From Saccharopolyspora shandongensis (GTDB lineage: Bacteria; Actinomycetota; Actinomycetes; Mycobacteriales; Pseudonocardiaceae): DNA of 44,365 nucleotides. Location: contig NZ_FNOK01000017.1 of the NCBI RefSeq assembly GCF_900106995.1, positions 1 through 44,365 of the forward strand, in the 5' to 3' direction. The notes under the pieces are model-generated. The model was not told where the DNA came from. It saw only the letters and a program-made list of their open reading frames with translations, and searched no databases. Made by a program: the position numbers and the translations under genes. Shown one piece after another: positions 40,647 through 44,365 of the stretch; the stretch's first letter is position 1, and each line of letters opens with the position of its first letter.

Positions 40647-41189
40647 ATGGCTACACAAGAGGGTGAATGGACCGTTCACGGCGAGCGGACCGTCTATGAA
40701 ACCGAATGGGTTCGCGTCGGTCTGGCTGATATTTCACAGCCGTCCGGTGCTCGGTTCGAGCATCACACCGTGTGGTTTCCGCCGCCCGCTATGACCGTTC
40801 TAATTGATGATTCTGGCGAGAATGTCCTGATGGCCTGGCGGCATCGGTTTGCCCCCGACATCTGGAATTGGGAGCTGCCGGGTGGAATTATCGATGCAGG
40901 CGAGGATCCACGCGATACAGCCCTGCGGGAACTGGTCGAAGAGACTGGATACAGGCCGCGGTCGCTGGAGCCGATTGTCACGTTTGAGCCCGCAGTAGGG
41001 ATGCTCAGGAATCCGAACCACGTATTCCTCGGTCGGGGCGCTGAATTGGTCGGCGACGCAACTGAGGTCAACGAGGGCAAGTTCGAATGGGTTCCGCTAT
41101 CCGAAGTTCCAGGCCTGATCGCGCAGGGGAAAATCCAGAACTCGGGAACGCTAATCGGGCTACTTCACTATCTGGCCCTAAACGGGTAA
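40647..41189 (+). CDS. Nudix hydrolase of the AICE
   Basis: 180 residues, ATG 40647 behind GGGAGGA. The Nudix box is complete: GGIIDAGEDPRDTALRELVEETGY (GxxxxxExxxxxxxREUxEExGU) near residue 85. AICEs of pSAM2 type often carry a Nudix gene next to the activator gene, and it is thought to influence element activity through a nucleotide signal. Codon use is less GC-rich than in the chromosomal genes. Its stop is four bases from the convergent XRE gene. Confidence 0.93.
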   Translation: MATQEGEWTVHGERTVYETEWVRVGLADISQPSGARFEHHTVWFPPPAMTVLIDDSGENVLMAWRHRFAPDIWNWELPGGIIDAGEDPRDTALRELVEETGYRPRSLEPIVTFEPAVGMLRNPNHVFLGRGAELVGDATEVNEGKFEWVPLSEVPGLIAQGKIQNSGTLIGLLHYLALNG

Positions 41190-41193
41190 TGAG

Positions 41194-42309
41194 CTAGATC
41201 AGAAGCTTGGCGATTCGCGCCCGCTGCCGTGCCGAACCTGCGCTTCCTGCCAGTTCGGCCGCTCGCATCGCTTGCCGCCTGGAGCCCTCGGCATCACCGC
41301 GGCTGCGCAGCGCTAGGGCAAGGTCAACCCGCAGGCCCGTCTCGGCGCGCTTCGACGTGAGGGCCTGGCTGCCTTCCAGGGCGGCAGTCAGGTCGTTCAC
41401 GGCTTCATCTGCGCCAAGCCGCGCCAGGCAGTGCCCACGCCACCGGGCAAGGTGCGTTCCGTTCAGCATGAGGTACGGCAGGTCAGGGTCGGTGTCGCCA
41501 TCCGGGAGCACGTTGGCCGCCTGGTCCAACAGCTTGAGCGCCTGGTAGTGCTCACCGGTGGCCGCGAGGAACTCGGCCTCAGCAGCCGCGAGCCACGCCC
41601 GAAGACGCGGCGGAATGCGGCGTACGACGTCAGGAGTGTGGGCGTACTGCACCAGCTCCACCGCGTCGCTGGCCCGGCCGGCATCGAGCAGCGCGTAGGC
41701 CTGCTGCGCCGTCACATGCGCGAGGACTGCGGGACTTTCACCCTGCGCAGCAGCCAATTTCGCGACGTCGTGCAGGTTCCATGCCTTCGCTATATCGCCA
41801 GCATCCAATGTCTGCCACCCTGCCAGCGCTGCGCCTTCAGCAAGAGCGACTGCGGCCGACGTCGTGTGCTTACCCGGCAGCGCGGTACGAAGCAGGTTCT
41901 GCATGTGCTCCACGTGCGCGACGGTCTGCGGGATGATCGCCGCGCCGACCTTCCGGTCCATGTGCCGGTAGTGGTCGGTCTGCACTTCCAGCAGCTCTAC
42001 GACCTCCGGATCAAGCCGCGCAACTTCGAGCACTGACGAGGGTTCCAGTAGCAACGGAGGCGGGGGCACTTCTACGAACCCGAGCGCGGCGGGCGGTGCC
42101 TCGAATACCTCGCACAGCTCATCGCGCCAGTCCACGGGGAGAACTCGGCCCTTCTCCCACTCCGTGTACATGCGCTTCAGGCTGTCTTCTTTCGGCGGCA
42201 TCTTGCCGCGACGTCGGCGCGCTTCCCGAAGCTTGGCGCGAATCTCAGACTGCGACGCACCGCGGGTAAGGCGTGCCCGCTTCAGCGCCGTCATCTCCGC
42301 GTCGTCCAC
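41194..42309 (-). CDS. XRE-type regulator with TPR-like C-terminal domain
   Basis: 371 residues from GTG 42309. HTH region GASQSEIRAKLREARRRRGK to SLKRMYTEWEKG at residues 17-57; after a Pro-rich linker (VPPPPLLLEPSS) there is an all-helical TPR-like domain (ALAEGAALAGWQTLDAGDIAKAWNLHDVAKLAAAQ onward) typical of regulators linked with Nudix genes in actinomycete elements. Three GACTCA words at 11-bp spacing lie 44 bp upstream and may be its own binding sites. Confidence 0.85.
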   Translation of the reverse strand: MDDAEMTALKRARLTRGASQSEIRAKLREARRRRGKMPPKEDSLKRMYTEWEKGRVLPVDWRDELCEVFEAPPAALGFVEVPPPPLLLEPSSVLEVARLDPEVVELLEVQTDHYRHMDRKVGAAIIPQTVAHVEHMQNLLRTALPGKHTTSAAVALAEGAALAGWQTLDAGDIAKAWNLHDVAKLAAAQGESPAVLAHVTAQQAYALLDAGRASDAVELVQYAHTPDVVRRIPPRLRAWLAAAEAEFLAATGEHYQALKLLDQAANVLPDGDTDPDLPYLMLNGTHLARWRGHCLARLGADEAVNDLTAALEGSQALTSKRAETGLRVDLALALRSRGDAEGSRRQAMRAAELAGSAGSARQRARIAKLLI

Positions 42310-42352
42310 ATCTCCCCCGCGTTTCCCCTGGTCACGAGCTGGTGAGCCGATG

Positions 42353-42380
42353 GACTCACCTTCGACTCACCAGGGACTCA
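42353..42380 (-). promoter_or_regulatory. Three GACTCA iterons with 11-bp period
   Basis: GACTCA at 42353, 42364 and 42375, each on the same helical face. CTGGTGAG (42339-42346) and CTCACCAG (42366-42373) also form an inverted repeat over them. Likely operator in the promoter region of the XRE gene. Confidence 0.6.
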
Positions 42381-42460
42381 TCTCCCCATCTTCCCAAAGA
42401 AATCGGATTCTTGAGGCACGCCAGGGAAAACAGTCAACAAAGTGGACGGAGGAGCAGGCC

Positions 42461-42664
42461 ATGGCAAAGAACTCGTTTCCGGTCATGCCGAAGGCAGGCG
42501 GGGGAGCGCTATCGAAGGCGTTTTGGGGCCTAGTGGTCGTGGCGCTCGTGGTGCTGGTTGTCAAGTACCCCAACGACGCCGCCGTGTTCGTGCACGGGAT
42601 GTTCGGCGTGATCGGCGACGCCGTCGGGGGACTTGTCGAGTTCTTCCGGGGTGTCGCGAAGTGA
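42461..42664 (+). CDS. Small single-span membrane protein of the AICE
   Basis: 67 residues, ATG 42461 with GGAGGAG upstream. One strong membrane segment (FWGLVVVALVVLVVKYP), then VFVHGMFGVIGDAVGGLVEFF, possibly amphipathic. Proteins like this accompany spread or transfer functions in AICEs (Spd-like), but the assignment is only by place. Confidence 0.7.
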   Translation: MAKNSFPVMPKAGGGALSKAFWGLVVVALVVLVVKYPNDAAVFVHGMFGVIGDAVGGLVEFFRGVAK

Positions 42665-42675
42665 TGGCCGGCGGG

Positions 42676-43023
42676 CTAGCCGCGCAGCTTCCTCTCCACC
42701 TGCTCCAGGCGGCGGGTGACGTCGGCGAGCTTCGCGTAGAGGTCCGAGATGGCTTCGGCCTGGTCGGCTTCCGACTCAGCTTCGAGGGGCTGGGTTCGGA
42801 CGAACGACCCCTGACCGTGCCGGATCACGATGAGCCCGTCGGATTGCAGATCACCGAATGCGCGTTTCACGGTCCCGACGGAGACCCCGTACTCCTCGGC
42901 GACGGCGCCATAGCTCGGCAGCTTGTCGCCTGGTCCGTAGGTGCCGTTGTCGATGTCGGTGCGGAGCCCTTCGAGGACCTGCCGGAACGGGGGCCTCGGG
43001 TCGTCATGACTGAGTTTCGGCAT
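42676..43023 (-). CDS. GntR family regulator, KorSA-like
   Basis: 115 residues from ATG 43023 (GTG 43047 is possible). Winged helix: PPFRQVLEGLRTDIDNGTYGPGDKLPSYGAVAEEYGVSVGTVKRAFGDLQSDGLIVIRHGQGSFV. Instead of a large ligand domain there is a short coiled coil (AISDLYAKLADVTRRLEQVERKLR). This is the size and type of KorSA, which represses transfer and activator genes in pSAM2-like elements. Divergent from the excisionase-like operon, whose promoter it likely controls. Confidence 0.88.
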   Translation of the reverse strand: MPKLSHDDPRPPFRQVLEGLRTDIDNGTYGPGDKLPSYGAVAEEYGVSVGTVKRAFGDLQSDGLIVIRHGQGSFVRTQPLEAESEADQAEAISDLYAKLADVTRRLEQVERKLRG

Positions 43024-43064
43024 GTCAGAGAGGGTACCGCGAGTCACCTCAGTCAGTCATCAAA

Positions 43065-43101
43065 GACTCTGTTGACTCTGTTGTCTCAGTTTTGCTATCG
43101 T
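43065..43101 (+). promoter_or_regulatory. AICE operon promoter with 9-bp direct repeats
   Basis: TTGACT (43072-43077), 18-bp spacer, TATCGT (43096-43101). Overlapping it, GACTCTGTT occurs twice in tandem (43065-43082), followed by GTCTCAGTT (43083-43091). These repeats, between divergent GntR and HTH genes, are likely GntR operators. Confidence 0.65.
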
Positions 43102-43105
43102 TTCT

Positions 43106-43178
43106 CTCGTGCCCCTGATTCCCCAGGGAGTCAGGGGCACGAGAAAGCCCCGACCGGTGCTGCAACACCAGCCGGGGC
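43106..43178 (+). promoter_or_regulatory. Structured leader with two hairpins
   Basis: CTCGTGCCCCTGA (43106-43118) pairs perfectly with TCAGGGGCACGAG (43131-43143). With the promoter above, transcription would begin at about 43107-43109, so the mRNA would start inside or at the first hairpin. A second stem-loop, CCCCG/CGGGG with inner GGTG/CACC, spans about 43148-43178. The leader (about 95 nt) ends at the start of the HTH gene. Possible attenuator, stability element or RNA target. Confidence 0.55.
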
Positions 43179-43201
43179 GCACATCGAAGGTTGGAGACCT
43201 G

Positions 43202-43462
43202 ATGCGGTTCGAGGGTAGCGCGATCTACCGAGTCAAGGCAGTAGCCGAGATGTTCGACGTTTCGGTGAACACGATCTACCGGGCGATCGAGTCCGGTGAG
43301 CTGGACGCGCTGAAGCTGGGCACGGGCAAGGGCACGCTGCGGATCCCCGGTGGGGCGTTGAACGCCTACGTGGAGAAGTGCTCGCAGGCCGCCTACGAGG
43401 CGTTCGTGACCGGTGACGAGTCGGCCTCCGCCGACGACCAGGAGATCGGGGAGGTGGCCTGA
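43202..43462 (+). CDS. Excisionase-like HTH protein
   Basis: 86 residues, ATG 43202 (ribosome site TTGGAGACC). AIYRVKAVAEMFDVSVNTIYRAIESGELDALKLGTGKGTLRIPGGALNAYVEK is a MerR/Xis-type winged helix (excisionase family, HTH_17), followed by an acidic tail. It could serve as excision factor or as a regulator of the operon that begins here. Confidence 0.82.
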   Translation: MRFEGSAIYRVKAVAEMFDVSVNTIYRAIESGELDALKLGTGKGTLRIPGGALNAYVEKCSQAAYEAFVTGDESASADDQEIGEVA

Positions 43463-43463
43463 C

Positions 43464-43865
43464 ATGCGGTTCAACAAGGACCAGGCGCAGGGCATGGTGG
43501 GCGAGAACCACGCGAAGTTCTTCCCGACGCACCGGGAGGGCAACGACACCCCGGTCGTGATGCAGGTCAGCATGAGTCTGCCGGTGTCGCTGGAGGACAT
43601 CGAGGCGGTGCTGTGGATCGCGGTCAACGGCGGCATGACGTTGGACGAGCGGGAGCTCGGTGACGACGCGTTCGCACACGAGATGGTGCTGGAGACGTTC
43701 CTGCACGAGGGGTCCAACCGTGTGTACGAGGCCCGGTTGGACATCGAGGAGATCAAGCCCGGTGGCGGTGATTGGGCGCTGCTGATGATGGTGCGCAAGC
43801 GGGTCCGTGAGCTGTACGGGCGGCCGAGCGTGCCGACGCCGCGCCGCGAGCTGGCGGGGGCGTGA
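43464..43865 (+). CDS. Hypothetical AICE protein
   Basis: 133 residues, ATG 43464 one base after the previous stop. Mixed alpha/beta, with MQVSMSLPVSLEDIEAVLWIAVNGG, DERELGDDAFAHEMVLETFLHEG and VYEARLDIEEIKPGGGDWALLMMVRKRVRELYG. No domain recognised. Co-transcribed with its neighbours. Confidence 0.75.
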   Translation: MRFNKDQAQGMVGENHAKFFPTHREGNDTPVVMQVSMSLPVSLEDIEAVLWIAVNGGMTLDERELGDDAFAHEMVLETFLHEGSNRVYEARLDIEEIKPGGGDWALLMMVRKRVRELYGRPSVPTPRRELAGA

Positions 43866-43866
43866 G

Positions 43867-44241
43867 ATGGCGGCGCGATTGCGCGAGTTCCGCGCCGCAC
43901 GGGGCTGGGCACAGCGGCAGCTGCTGGCCAGCCTCGTGGAGGCCGCCGGTCGCCGGGGTATCCGGATCCACTCGGCCGGGACGCTGCCGGGGCTGATCTC
44001 GGAGTGGGAACGCGGCCTGCGGGTGGTGTCGGTGACCTACCAGCAGCTGTTCAGCGACGTCTACGACGCGTCGGCCGAGGAGCTGGGCATCGCCGGGGAG
44101 TGGTCCCGGAATCACCCGGTGGTCACCCGCGCCGACATCGCCAACGCCACTCCGACCCCGCACGCGATCTCCAACCCGAAAGACCCGCTGATCGGCGGTC
44201 TGTCGGGCGCGGAGCGGATCGAGCTGGAAGGGGTGGCGTGA
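43867..44241 (+). CDS. XRE-like HTH protein of the AICE
   Basis: 124 residues, ATG 43867 one base after the previous stop. LREFRAARGWAQRQLLASLVEAAGR to LISEWERG is a helix-turn-helix of the XRE type (residues 4-55). The rest is unstructured with Pro and Asn. Its TGA overlaps the next ATG. Confidence 0.75.
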   Translation: MAARLREFRAARGWAQRQLLASLVEAAGRRGIRIHSAGTLPGLISEWERGLRVVSVTYQQLFSDVYDASAEELGIAGEWSRNHPVVTRADIANATPTPHAISNPKDPLIGGLSGAERIELEGVA

Positions 44242-44365
44242 TGTCGCGGGAGGCAGTGACCCGGCACGGCATGGTGACCGCGCTCTACGCCTGCCCCTTG
44301 ACCCACGCCGAGCTCCAGGGCGCGGAGATCTCCGACCTGGCGCGCTTCATCGGGCACCTGCACCT
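44241..44365 (+). CDS. Hypothetical AICE protein, cut by the window end
   Basis: 41 codons from ATG 44241 (TGATG overlap with the XRE stop) to the window edge: MSREAVTRHGMVTALYACPL onward, open throughout. Too short to name. Confidence 0.6.
   Translation, partial: MSREAVTRHGMVTALYACPLTHAELQGAEISDLARFIGHLH

Larger units (their letters stand above)
40129..44365. mobile_element. One end of an actinomycete integrative and conjugative element (AICE)
   Basis: From the att site to the window end the genes are those of the regulatory part of pSAM2-like AICEs: a Nudix protein, an XRE/TPR regulator, a small membrane protein, a GntR (KorSA-like) repressor, an excisionase-like HTH protein and small hypotheticals. 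The DNA has less GC near the Nudix gene and lacks the chromosomal word GTCCNNTGTGGA. Integrase, replication and TraB genes should lie further right. 40129-40646 has no gene but several inverted repeats. Confidence 0.8.

Overview
The window is high-GC actinomycete chromosome. DUF397/XRE pairs, a DUF1707 protein, a chaplin-like secreted protein, a Pat-type aminotransferase and the tyrA / tadA-partner / tadA cluster (in the order known from Mycobacterium) point to a mycelial actinomycete, most likely Pseudonocardiaceae (Saccharopolyspora or Amycolatopsis type). The genus is inferred. Start codons include many GTG and some TTG.

Layout. 1-5.8 kb: C-terminal scrap of a possible transposase, a truncated repeat, a DapA-like aldolase, a dienelactone-hydrolase-like protein, tRNA-Ser(UGA), and two divergent MarR regulators, the second driving a DrrAB-type ABC exporter. 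5.9-10.2 kb: DUF397/XRE pair, small zinc-binding and membrane proteins, a lipoprotein, an L,D-transpeptidase-like lipoprotein and a chaplin-like protein. 10.3-14.8 kb: pat, a second hydrolase-fold protein, acetoacetyl-CoA synthetase, tRNA-Ser(GCU), tRNA-Arg(ACG). 14.8-16.1 kb: the 1.35-kb remnant of an integrated element between two copies of the tRNA-Arg 3' end. 16.3-22.8 kb: an MFS exporter behind CsoR-like operators, an ArsR/AHSA1/TIGR03086 operon, a MerR/thioredoxin pair, a duplicated P-loop protein and a DUF1707 protein. 23-25.8 kb: a broken TIR/NB-ARC/TPR gene facing a CorA-like membrane protein. 26-32.4 kb: SRPBCC protein, frameshifted MFS gene, GlxA-type regulator, SDR, YbaK protein, and a cytochrome P450 with its TetR regulator. 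32.5-40 kb: antitoxin-like protein, complete MITE-like element, tyrA, tadA pair, ECF sigma factor, tRNA-Ser(CGA), secreted nuclease and a BBE-like flavoenzyme. 40.1 kb to the end: one end of an actinomycete integrative and conjugative element (AICE), integrated in tRNA-Ser(GGA).

The most notable signals are: (1) the interrupted palindrome GTCCNNTGTGGA, present eight times in the chromosomal part and not found in either integrated element; (2) a 284-bp MITE-like element with 26-bp inverted ends, whose two copies each lie just 3' of a minus-strand gene; (3) two tRNA-targeted integrations, one dead and one apparently intact; (4) the AICE end with clustered inverted repeats, 11-bp-phased iterons and a leader that appears to begin with a 13-bp hairpin; (5) the broken TIR-NB-ARC gene; (6) two dienelactone-hydrolase-fold proteins whose nucleophile is Gly or Asp instead of Cys.
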